NCBI GenBank assembly: GCA_963710745.1
Contig: CAVQBP010000024.1
Location: 620,001-684,000 of the forward strand
Reading direction: 5' to 3'
DNA length: 64,000 nucleotides
Origin: CAVQBP01 sp963710745
GTDB lineage: Bacteria; Bacteroidota; Ignavibacteria; Ignavibacteriales; Ignavibacteriaceae
Each line of letters starts with the position of its first letter. The stretch's first letter is position 1. Positions 36,791 to 44,728 of the stretch are shown here, in pieces. Both the position numbers and the translations under genes were made by a program. Below the pieces are notes generated by a model. That model was not told where the DNA came from, did not search any database, and saw only the letters and a list, made by a program, of their open reading frames with translations.

Positions 36791-37795
36791 CTATGAATTC
36801 TTCTCTGATTCTGAAATTACAGTCTCAAAAAGCTTATCTATTTCTATAGGGATAATACCTACCTCTTCGCAAACAATACCGCCGGCATAATTTGCAAGAA
36901 ATGAAGCTTCATAAATATCGGCACCTGAAGCCAAAGCCATTGTAAGAGTTGATATCACGGTATCACCGGCACCCGAAACATCTGCAACTTTTCTTGCTTT
37001 AGTCGGCATCCGTTTCAAACTTTTATTTTTTTCATAAACTGCAATTCCGCCCTCACCTAAAGTCAGCAGAACATACCTGGCATTCAGATTTTCTAATATT
37101 TTATCAGAGGCTTTAATAATATCATCATCATTTTTAATTTTCATTGCGAGTATATCCTCGGCTTCTTTACGGTTCGGTTTGAATACAGTAACATTCTTAT
37201 AGTTAAAGAAATTATTAAACTTAGGATCAACAGTAATTAACAGATCATTTTTATTTGCCAGTGAAATAATTTCTTCAATCAAAAAAGGAGAAAGGACCCC
37301 CTTATTATAATCCTGCAAAATCAGTCCGTCAAAGGAATCAATATTGTGCCTGAAATAACCAAGAAGTTTTTCCTGGATATTTTGATTTAAATATTCTTTG
37401 TTTTCTTTATCAATCCTGACAACATGCTGATCATGTGCAATTACCCTGGTCTTTGATGTTGTAGGTCTGGATTCATCAACGATTAAACCTTCTGCTTCAA
37501 TATTGTTGTCAGCTAACAATGAAGTAAATATTGTTCCATCGTTATCATATCCGATTACACCGATCGGAACCGGAACTCCGCCAAGTTTTAATATATTTAG
37601 TGCGACATTTGCTGCACCGCCAAAGCGGTAGAATTCATCACCAACTTCAACGACTGGAACAGGGGCCTCGGGCGAAATTCTTCTAACCTCGCCCCAGAAA
37701 TAACAGTCCAGCATCATATCACCAATAACAGCAATTTTTAAACCATTAAAATTCTTTTTTAACTCCGCAAGTCTTTTAATGGAAAGATTTACCAT
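36791..37795 (-). CDS. rfaE1: D-glycero-beta-D-manno-heptose-7-phosphate kinase
   Basis: A 334-residue PfkB-family sugar kinase matching the N-terminal half of HldE. It phosphorylates heptose 7-phosphate at C1. AVIGDMMLDCYFWGEVRRISPEAPVPVVE (near residues 22-50) is diagnostic for the RfaE kinase. The PfkB signatures GGAANVALN and VADVSGAGDTV (catalytic Asp in GAGD) are intact. It precedes rfaE2 by 24 bases, so the two are surely one operon. Genes for GmhA, GmhB and HldD are not in this window. Confidence 0.95.
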   Translation of the reverse strand: MVNLSIKRLAELKKNFNGLKIAVIGDMMLDCYFWGEVRRISPEAPVPVVEVGDEFYRFGGAANVALNILKLGGVPVPIGVIGYDNDGTIFTSLLADNNIEAEGLIVDESRPTTSKTRVIAHDQHVVRIDKENKEYLNQNIQEKLLGYFRHNIDSFDGLILQDYNKGVLSPFLIEEIISLANKNDLLITVDPKFNNFFNYKNVTVFKPNRKEAEDILAMKIKNDDDIIKASDKILENLNARYVLLTLGEGGIAVYEKNKSLKRMPTKARKVADVSGAGDTVISTLTMALASGADIYEASFLANYAGGIVCEEVGIIPIEIDKLFETVISESEKNS

Positions 37796-37929
37796 AACGA
37801 ACCCTTTATTTTTTAATATTAGTAAAGATAGTGATAATTTGAATTTTATTGAATATAAAATAGCATATGGAAAATGGGAGACGTTAAATGGGAATATCGG
37901 AATTGAAATAAATTATTAAATATTTGCTG

Positions 37930-39471
37930 CTATTTATTATCTGAAATTCGCAAACCTTTGGGGACAATAATCTTTTCGAGTAAATCAAAGAAACCCTGAA
38001 CTAAAAGTGCAAGAAGTGCTGCCGGTATTGCTCCTTCAAGAATCAGGGAAACATCATCCAGTCTTATTCCTGTTAAAATCGGTTGACCGTAACCTCCGGC
38101 ACCAATTAATGCTCCTAAAGTTGCTGTTCCGACATTAATAACTGCTGAAGTTTTAATTCCTGCCAATACAGATCTCGATGCCAGCGGAAGTTCAACTAGT
38201 CTAAGCCTGGCAAATGAAGATAATCCCAGAGCTTCTGCGGATTCCTTTATTTGTATAGGAATATCCATCAAACCTGAATAAGTATTTCTAACTATTGGAA
38301 GTAAACTGTAAAGGAATAATGCAACAATTGCAGGCCAGGAACCTATTCCGAGCAATGGGATCATAAAAACTAAAAGAGCTAACGAAGGTATTGTCTGGAT
38401 AACTCCTGTAATTCCAAGAATTATATTTGCAAACCTTTGATTTTTAAATGCAGTTATTCCAAGAGGTATTGAAACAATAATTGCAGCAAACAAAGAAATT
38501 AATACCAGGAAAAGATGCTCCTTTGTGTAAGTCCATATTCTATCAATAAATGAATTAACCTTGTATTTCGTTTCAATAAAAAATTTATTTTTAATGAATT
38601 CGGATGCAACTGCTTTTTCCGGTATTTTATTTATTTTAACTTCAGCATTCATCATAATCATTGTTGATTCGGGGATATTACCTTCAAGACGGAGAATGGA
38701 TTTTAAAGCAGATGGAGCTTTTGATTTAAGATCCGAACGATAGAGAAGCACTGCTTTATATTCGGGAAAGTAATTCAGATCATCAGTTAAAACCTGCAGG
38801 TTGTAATATTTAATTTCTGCGTCTGTAGAATAAAAGTCTATAACATCGATAGAACCGCTTTCCAGTCCCCGGTACGCCAGATCATGATCGAGACCGGTAA
38901 CATTTTTTTGAGGCAATTCATATTTATTCCTTAACCCGGGCCAGCCGTCATTTCTATCAATAAATTCATTACTGAATCCAAGATGTAATTCAGGATGATT
39001 TTTTAAATCTGATATGGTTTTGATATGTAATTTACCGGCCAGGCTTTTTTTCATTCCGATTGCATAAGTATCGTTGAAGCCAAGTGATTTGCTTACGCTG
39101 ATATTCATTGTTTTTAAAATTCTTTTCATGGCAGAATCATCAGAAACATTGTAACCGGCGAGAATTTCTTCTTTTATTGTCCCTGTATATTCAGGATAAA
39201 TATCAATATCACCTTTAATCAAAGCATTCCATAAAATCCTGGTTCCGCCAATTTCTTGCAGGTACTCTGCATCAGAATCTTTCAGGCGTGCCAGCTGGGT
39301 AGCAATTTCTCCGAGTATTACATTCTCAGTAAATTTTTTTGAACCGATTTTTAAATTATAGTTTTCTTTCCTTGTCTGTGTAAACAATGGAATATTTATT
39401 ACTATTAAAAGGATTAATAATTTAATATCTATTCTGCAGATGTAATTTTTTAATAATAATATTAATCTCAA
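37930..39471 (-). CDS. Osmoprotectant/choline-type ABC transporter, fused binding protein and permease
   Basis: A 513-residue fusion. After an N-terminal hydrophobic segment (LLILLIVINIPLFTQ) comes an OpuAC/ProX-type substrate-binding domain (about 38-300) with KIGSKKFTENVILGEI, DIYPEYTGTIKEE and a GLESGSIDVIDFYSTD block. The C-terminal permease (about 310-510) has five to six helices and the EAL..L loop as SAEALGLSSFARLRLVELP. The order binding domain then permease differs from the permease-first fusions I know. No ATPase gene is adjacent, so an unlinked or shared ATPase must power it. Ligand could be glycine betaine, choline or a similar quaternary amine; this is not resolved by sequence. 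Confidence 0.88.
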   Translation of the reverse strand: MRLILLLKNYICRIDIKLLILLIVINIPLFTQTRKENYNLKIGSKKFTENVILGEIATQLARLKDSDAEYLQEIGGTRILWNALIKGDIDIYPEYTGTIKEEILAGYNVSDDSAMKRILKTMNISVSKSLGFNDTYAIGMKKSLAGKLHIKTISDLKNHPELHLGFSNEFIDRNDGWPGLRNKYELPQKNVTGLDHDLAYRGLESGSIDVIDFYSTDAEIKYYNLQVLTDDLNYFPEYKAVLLYRSDLKSKAPSALKSILRLEGNIPESTMIMMNAEVKINKIPEKAVASEFIKNKFFIETKYKVNSFIDRIWTYTKEHLFLVLISLFAAIIVSIPLGITAFKNQRFANIILGITGVIQTIPSLALLVFMIPLLGIGSWPAIVALFLYSLLPIVRNTYSGLMDIPIQIKESAEALGLSSFARLRLVELPLASRSVLAGIKTSAVINVGTATLGALIGAGGYGQPILTGIRLDDVSLILEGAIPAALLALLVQGFFDLLEKIIVPKGLRISDNK

Positions 39472-39546
39472 TTTATGATCAGGATTAAAATAATTTTAGA
39501 AGTATTTATATAACCGAAAAATAACAGAAAATGTGAATTATCAAAT

Positions 39547-40347
39547 TTATTCTTGACGATACAAAGCGCTCATAAATTTTACCGGCGGTTCAAAATCATC
39601 TTCAATTTTATCTCCTTTATAGTAAACATTTTCCAGGAATAAGCCGGATGGAGGAGCAGTATATTTTGCCCCTTCTTTTGTTTTTGTTATTAAAAAAGTT
39701 TTTAGATCAGCTGATGTCATTTTTCCTCTTCCGATTTCTACTAAAACACCAACCATTCTTCTTACCATCTTCCACAAAAAATGAGAGCCGATGATTCTGA
39801 TTAATATTAAATCACCTTCATTTTTAAGCTGAACATTATCAATCAGTACTTTTGAAGATTTTTCTTCATTATCCTTTTCAGCAAATGAGAAGAAATCATG
39901 CATTCCTGTAAATTCCTGTGCTGCCGACATCATTTCATTGAAATTCAGGTCATCCTTAATCCACCAGACAAAATTTTTTCCGAAGGCAGTTCTTCTTTTA
40001 GATATTTGATAGATATAACTTCGTGATACAGCATTATGACGGGCATGGAAATTTTTGCTTGATTTTTCAACTTGCAGAATATTGATATCGGACGGGAGCT
40101 TATCGTTCATCTTGAATTTAATTATTTCAGGAGCAAGAATTGTTTTTACCTCGAGATGTGCTACCTGGCAAAGTGCATGAACCCCGCTGTCTGTTCTTCC
40201 CGATCCCTGCACGTCTATATTAGAATCATTAAAAATATCCTGTGCAATATTTAATAAAGTCCCCTGTATGGTTTTTGCATTTTTCTGCTTCTGCCAGCCG
40301 CTGTATCGCGTTCCTTCGTATTCAATATATAATTTAAAACGGGACAT
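39547..40347 (-). CDS. truA: tRNA pseudouridine synthase A
   Basis: A 266-residue enzyme that isomerises U38-U40 in the tRNA anticodon arm. IEYEGTRYSGWQKQ at the N-terminus and GSGRTDSGVHAL with catalytic Asp53 are diagnostic. GSHFLWKMVRRMVGVLVEIGRG in the second half (residues about 192-213) is the standard C-terminal core. It follows queD by 76 bases on the same strand and may be part of a tRNA-modification run with queE and queD. Confidence 0.96.
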   Translation of the reverse strand: MSRFKLYIEYEGTRYSGWQKQKNAKTIQGTLLNIAQDIFNDSNIDVQGSGRTDSGVHALCQVAHLEVKTILAPEIIKFKMNDKLPSDINILQVEKSSKNFHARHNAVSRSYIYQISKRRTAFGKNFVWWIKDDLNFNEMMSAAQEFTGMHDFFSFAEKDNEEKSSKVLIDNVQLKNEGDLILIRIIGSHFLWKMVRRMVGVLVEIGRGKMTSADLKTFLITKTKEGAKYTAPPSGLFLENVYYKGDKIEDDFEPPVKFMSALYRQE

Positions 40348-40423
40348 ATGAATTCAAATTTTGTGGAATATTATTTGTAGAGAAAATAATAAGCTAACAA
40401 TTCAAAATCTATAATAATTATAG

Positions 40424-40864
40424 TTATATTAACTTTGAACCAGCCTTTGGTACGAGCATCATGCTTTCTTCGGCATAATCATCATAAGTTTCATAAACCC
40501 TTACTTTTACCTGTCTGATATTACGGGGAAAATCTATTTTACATATTTCTCTCAAAAAGTATTTGCATATATTTTCTACAGTTGATTGAAAATCTACAAC
40601 CACTTTTTTTGATTTCATTCTATCCAGGAATTCTATTATTTCTTTATCTTCTTTATATACCAGGAATGCATGATCAAGGTTTTCAATTAGAGGCCTTACT
40701 ATTTTCTTAAGATCATAATAATCCATTACCATACCATTAATCTGAACTGCCCCTTCCAGTTCAATTAACATTTTGTATGAATGACCATGAATATTTCTGC
40801 ACTTATCAAAATGTTCGGGAAGCCTGTGCCCCATTTCCCACCTGAATTCTTTTGCTATTCTCAT
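40424..40864 (-). CDS. queD: 6-carboxy-5,6,7,8-tetrahydropterin synthase (QueD)
   Basis: A 146-residue member of the 6-pyruvoyl-tetrahydropterin synthase family. It has zinc ligands His13, His26 and His28 (MGHRLPEHFDKCRNIHGHSY), with Cys22 as the likely catalytic residue, and the later ENLDH and STVENIC motifs. In the queuosine pathway it converts dihydroneopterin triphosphate to 6-carboxytetrahydropterin, the substrate of QueE. The queE gene overlaps it by one base upstream. QueC and QueF are outside the window. Confidence 0.93.
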   Translation of the reverse strand: MRIAKEFRWEMGHRLPEHFDKCRNIHGHSYKMLIELEGAVQINGMVMDYYDLKKIVRPLIENLDHAFLVYKEDKEIIEFLDRMKSKKVVVDFQSTVENICKYFLREICKIDFPRNIRQVKVRVYETYDDYAEESMMLVPKAGSKLI

Positions 40865-41502
40865 TATACTCCTTTTGTCGTCGGATCCCAGATAAATTTA
40901 TGCATCTGCAGCTGGAATCTTACATTAAGCTTATCTTCCAGGATCCAGTTTACAAGTGTTAATGGTTCCAGTTCGCCAAAAACAACTGAAAATAATATTT
41001 CAAATTTATTATTCAGATTATATTTATGTAAGATTTCCTTCGCCCATTCATAGTCTTCTCTTGTCCCTATTACAAATTTCAATTCATCACCGGATTTCAG
41101 AAAATTAATGTTATCATATAAATTTTTCTTTTCCATCCTGCTGGAAGGACATTTTAAATCCATTATTATTTTAACAGCTTTATTTACCGGTTCAACAGGC
41201 AGACTGCCTCCGGTTTCCAGTAAAACTTCAAATCTATCTTCGCAAAGCCTGTTCAACAAGTCATAGCATTCTTTTTGAAACAGAGGTTCGCCCCCTGTAA
41301 CTTCTACCAGATTGCAATTATATTTTTTTACCTGATCGACGATTTCATCAATCGAATAATCTTTTCCTTCAAAAAAGGCATATTCTGTATCGCAATAGGT
41401 ACACCGAAGATTACAATAAGTTAACCGTACAAAAACACACGGCAGCCCGGCTTTTGAACTTTCACCTTGAATTGAATAATAAATTTCATTTACTTTTATC
41501 AT
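40864..41502 (-). CDS. queE: 7-carboxy-7-deazaguanine synthase (QueE)
   Basis: A 212-residue radical SAM enzyme that contracts carboxytetrahydropterin to 7-carboxy-7-deazaguanine for queuosine. YYSIQGESSKAGLPCVFVRLTYCNLRC carries the FeS motif Cys30, Cys34 and Cys37 (CNLRCTYC). VTGGEPLFQ is the SAM-contact GGE motif. The stop overlaps the queD start (TAATG), so the two are translationally coupled. No preQ1 riboswitch is visible in the leader. Confidence 0.94.
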   Translation of the reverse strand: MIKVNEIYYSIQGESSKAGLPCVFVRLTYCNLRCTYCDTEYAFFEGKDYSIDEIVDQVKKYNCNLVEVTGGEPLFQKECYDLLNRLCEDRFEVLLETGGSLPVEPVNKAVKIIMDLKCPSSRMEKKNLYDNINFLKSGDELKFVIGTREDYEWAKEILHKYNLNNKFEILFSVVFGELEPLTLVNWILEDKLNVRFQLQMHKFIWDPTTKGV

Positions 41503-41571
41503 AAAATTGCAAATTATTTCATTATTTATTGTATTTTTATAAAAATATCTACAAAAGTAAAAAACAAAAAT

Positions 41572-41600
41572 TTGACATCAAATTCACTAATGGATATATT
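41572..41600 (+). promoter_or_regulatory. Sigma-70 promoter of rpsT
   Basis: A perfect TTGACA (41572-41577) and TATATT (41595-41600) are exactly 17 bases apart, with the ATG at 41634. This is the clearest promoter in the window. Confidence 0.7.
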
Positions 41601-41633
41601 TAATGTCTATTTTTAAAAAATTAAGGTTGAAAT

Positions 41634-41903
41634 ATGGCAAGTCACAAATCGGCAAAGAAGAGAATTCGTACGACTGAAAGAAGAAGAACTATCAACAAGA
41701 ACAATGAATCTAAAATTAAAACATTAGTAAAGAGAACACTTAATTCAGCAAATAAAGAAGAAGCTGAAAAAGTTTATAAAGAAGCTGTTTCGGTTTTGGA
41801 TAAATCGGTTACAAAAGGGATCATTCACCGGAACAATGCAGCCAGAAAAAAAGCAGCACTTACAAAATATGTTAATAATCTAGCAGCCGAAGATAAAAAA
41901 TAA
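41634..41903 (+). CDS. rpsT: 30S ribosomal protein S20
   Basis: An 89-residue bS20 protein of the small subunit, almost all helical and very Lys-rich. MASHKSAKKRIRTTERRRTIN at the start (residues 1-21) and the SVTKGIIHRNNAARKKAALTK block near the end are diagnostic. It is monocistronic, divergent from queE, with a strong promoter at 41572-41600 and a hairpin after the stop. AAGG lies about eight bases before the ATG. Confidence 0.98.
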   Translation: MASHKSAKKRIRTTERRRTINKNNESKIKTLVKRTLNSANKEEAEKVYKEAVSVLDKSVTKGIIHRNNAARKKAALTKYVNNLAAEDKK

Positions 41904-41925
41904 TTTTATTGACTATTGATTTTTT

Positions 41926-41946
41926 CATCCCGGAATATTCGGGATG
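41926..41946 (+). terminator. Probable terminator after rpsT
   Basis: A 7-base-pair stem (CATCCCG at 41926-41932 with CGGGATG at 41940-41946) has a seven-base loop and a moderately T-rich tail (ATTATTCTT). The T run is weaker than at other terminators here. Confidence 0.55.
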
Positions 41947-41967
41947 ATTATTCTTCGGCTTAAACTT

Positions 41968-43476
41968 TTATTTCAAATCCTCAACTGCATCTATACCCTC
42001 AGGCATAGGAAGATAAAACCGGATAGGCTGTATTGTTCCGTCTCTTTTTATTAGTCTTTCAACTCTCTTTTTAATGAGAACACTCTTTTCAATATAAACA
42101 TCATCTTCAACAATAGAACCGAACAAATAGCTTGTTCCTTTTATAAGGACATTTTTACCAATTCTTAACGGACAATCATCGCTTCCTGTCATATTAACAC
42201 CTGATTCAATTCTTGATTTTTCCCCGATAACAATATTTCCTTTAATGATATCACCGGATAAAATTTCAACATAATTACCAATCTCAAAAGTCTGTTCCGG
42301 GAAAGTAGATAAATGAACGTTATCCCAGACAATTACATTCTTACCGAAGTGCACGTTCCCGTTTAAATAAACATTCTTTTTTAATTCCAGATTATAATTA
42401 AGCTTAACGCCTTTCCCGATATAAACTCCTTTGCCGATTTTTATATCAAGAGGAATATTCTTTTTATCCTTCTCAATTATCTCTTCAACTATTTCTTCAT
42501 GAATAAAAAAATCATCAGGATCATCAATTTCTATTGTATCTTTTAATTTGTCGTAAACTTTTTTCCTTGCAACATTTTCCATTTCCTTTAATACGGATTT
42601 GTTGTTAAATCCCATGACGACATATTGTTCAACAGGGCTTATTGCTGTTACGGTATAACCGTTTTTGTTAAATATAGATATTAAATCGGTTATATAAATT
42701 TCATTCTGTGCATTATCACTTGAAATATGATTAACCTGTTCAAATAATTTTTTATAGTTGAACGCATAAACACCTGAATTGAATTCATTATTATTTATCA
42801 GTTCTTCTTTTGTATAAGAATAAGTTCTGCCGTTAAAATTCACTTTGTAAGGTTTAGCAGGATTTAACGAAAGGATATCTTTATGCTCTAAAATTTCAAT
42901 TACTTTCCCTTTATCGTTGCCTGAAGACTTACCTTTATCATCTTCTTCTTTAACCCTGACTATTCGTCCATATGAGTTTTCATCAGGGTTGCCTTCAAAA
43001 ATTCCAGTCAGAACCATCATATCGCTTTTTGACTTCAAAAATTCCTGGCGGAACCTGTCCATGGTTTCCCGGTCAATTAATCCCATATCACCGGGAAGTA
43101 CATAAACCGTTCCGTCAAAAAGTTTATTCTCAATCTTTTCCAGCGCAACCTGGACAGCATGCCCTGTTCCATTTTGTGTTTCCTGGTATGCAAATAAAGT
43201 ATTGGGTCTTTTATTTATTACCTGCATAACATCTCTGGCTTTAATTCCTACTACGACAATTGCGTTAATATTATTAATACCATTCCTGCAGGAGTTATAA
43301 ACTCTTTCTACAGTTGGTATTCCCCAGATTTTGTGCAGCATTTTGGACTTCTGGGATTTGATTCTTTTTCCATGTCCGGCTGCCAGAATAATTACTGCTT
43401 CCTTATAATCATAATTAAAATCTGATGATAGGTTTTCCACTAATCGATAAGTTTCATTTTGTTCAGTTACTTCCAT
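41968..43476 (-). CDS. GlmU-like NTP transferase with left-handed beta-helix
   Basis: A 502-residue protein. Residues about 25-290 are a GlmU-type uridylyltransferase fold with ILAAGHGKRIKSQKSKMLHKI (LAAGxGTRMxSxxPK-like; here His, Lys and Ser replace usual residues), GTGHAVQVA, LPGDMGLID and GVYAFN. Residues about 355-465 are hexapeptide beta-helix repeats (KIGKGVYIGKGV, IGEKSRIESGVNM). I do not find the GlmU acetyltransferase His/Arg motif, so the second activity is probably absent. It most likely makes a UDP- or dTDP-sugar such as UDP-GlcNAc. It lies upstream of an O-antigen ligase/MsbA-type cluster only by proximity, and the nearest same-strand gene is 90 bases away. Confidence 0.78.
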   Translation of the reverse strand: MEVTEQNETYRLVENLSSDFNYDYKEAVIILAAGHGKRIKSQKSKMLHKIWGIPTVERVYNSCRNGINNINAIVVVGIKARDVMQVINKRPNTLFAYQETQNGTGHAVQVALEKIENKLFDGTVYVLPGDMGLIDRETMDRFRQEFLKSKSDMMVLTGIFEGNPDENSYGRIVRVKEEDDKGKSSGNDKGKVIEILEHKDILSLNPAKPYKVNFNGRTYSYTKEELINNNEFNSGVYAFNYKKLFEQVNHISSDNAQNEIYITDLISIFNKNGYTVTAISPVEQYVVMGFNNKSVLKEMENVARKKVYDKLKDTIEIDDPDDFFIHEEIVEEIIEKDKKNIPLDIKIGKGVYIGKGVKLNYNLELKKNVYLNGNVHFGKNVIVWDNVHLSTFPEQTFEIGNYVEILSGDIIKGNIVIGEKSRIESGVNMTGSDDCPLRIGKNVLIKGTSYLFGSIVEDDVYIEKSVLIKKRVERLIKRDGTIQPIRFYLPMPEGIDAVEDLK

Positions 43477-43566
43477 TAAATCTCCAAATGATATTTTTTA
43501 ATTTATATAATAGAATTTTTTATTATAAAATGTTATGAAAAAAATTAGAGCAAATTTCTGTAAGCC

Positions 43567-44727
43567 TTAATTCGTTTTAACCAGATAATTAATACCTGAA
43601 ACTAAAGAAATTAAAAAAGCAAATACAATAGAAAGAACCGGAGAATCAATAAATCCTGCGGTTAATGCAGAAAGGATCAATCCGGAAAGTCCGAGTAGAG
43701 CTCCCAGCAAAATCGTTTTATAATCATTATCAATGTTATTTTTCAGTAATTTAATTAAAAAATAATATGTGGCAATAATGATTGTGAGAAGTGCAGCTAG
43801 CCCTAAGATTCCGCTTTCAAAGTATATTTGGATAAAATCATTATGCCAGCTGCCTATGCCTTTATCTGTAAGCATTTCCCTGTATGGGAAAATATCTTTA
43901 AAAGTTCTTGGGCCATAACCCAATATTGGATTTTTAAATTCAAGAAATAAATCCTTAGAACCTTTCATTAAAACATCCCTGTCCGAAAGACTTGCAGGCT
44001 GTTCCATCCTTGCATTTGCTTCTACAGAATTATTATAGAATGAAACTGCGGAAAATACAACCGTCAACAATATTATTACTAAAGCTTCTTTAATATTAAT
44101 TTTCTTAAAAAAGTAAGCAGCAATAAATAATATAATGATTGTTACCATATTGGTTCTTCCAAGCGAAGTTATTACTCCCGCAAATATCAGGGCCAGCATA
44201 ATGGTTTTTAAAATGAATCCTTTCTTAATGTCCGTTGAAAGACAAATTAAAACTCCGAATCCGGCCAACAAGTATGAAGAGAAAGTGGAATAACCGGAGG
44301 AAAAGGATTGTGCTCTTTCAACAAGCGATAAATTAAACCTGAATAAACCGATCAAAGCTATTACTGCCGCTGCTGCTGCAAAGGAATAAACAATAATTTT
44401 TATTCGTTTTTTATCCAGGGCTTTTAAATAAAAATCAAAAGAGAAAAAACCGAAATAAAATAATGCATCTTTATAGTAAGCCTGGTTACTATCAGCAGGG
44501 TAGCTAGAAAATAAAATCGAAATTATTCTAACCAAAAGAAAAATAAAAATGATTTTACCAAAAATGTCAAATGCTTTTTTCTTTTCGGGGAACTTATCAA
44601 ATATCCATAAAATAGATAAAGCTCCGACAAATAATTGAAGAAGAAACAAGGAAAGCAAAAAGCTGCAGGCTGATGCAATTAAAAGATAGAAATATAGATT
44701 CCGGTTGAACCTGCTTTTAATTTGCAT
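43567..44727 (-). CDS. O-antigen ligase family membrane protein (WaaL/Wzy type)
   Basis: A 386-residue polytopic inner-membrane protein with about ten to twelve hydrophobic segments. The large periplasmic loop contains GYGPRTFKDIFPYRE and GIGSWHNDFIQIYFESGILG (near 276-320), the His-Asn and E-S-G pattern of the Wzy_C/O-antigen ligase family. It could be the ligase joining glycan to lipid A core, a glycan polymerase, or a bactoprenol-linked glycan ligase; the family signature alone does not tell. Its start is one base from the end of the MsbA-like gene, so the two form an operon with glycan-export context. Confidence 0.82.
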   Translation of the reverse strand: MQIKSRFNRNLYFYLLIASACSFLLSLFLLQLFVGALSILWIFDKFPEKKKAFDIFGKIIFIFLLVRIISILFSSYPADSNQAYYKDALFYFGFFSFDFYLKALDKKRIKIIVYSFAAAAAVIALIGLFRFNLSLVERAQSFSSGYSTFSSYLLAGFGVLICLSTDIKKGFILKTIMLALIFAGVITSLGRTNMVTIIILFIAAYFFKKINIKEALVIILLTVVFSAVSFYNNSVEANARMEQPASLSDRDVLMKGSKDLFLEFKNPILGYGPRTFKDIFPYREMLTDKGIGSWHNDFIQIYFESGILGLAALLTIIIATYYFLIKLLKNNIDNDYKTILLGALLGLSGLILSALTAGFIDSPVLSIVFAFLISLVSGINYLVKTN

Positions 44728-44728
44728 T

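Noticed and set aside
41503..41633. Possible preQ1 riboswitch in the queE leader
   Set aside because: The short pseudoknot pattern with its A-rich tail was not found on the minus strand; only AT-rich sequence and the rpsT promoter are there.
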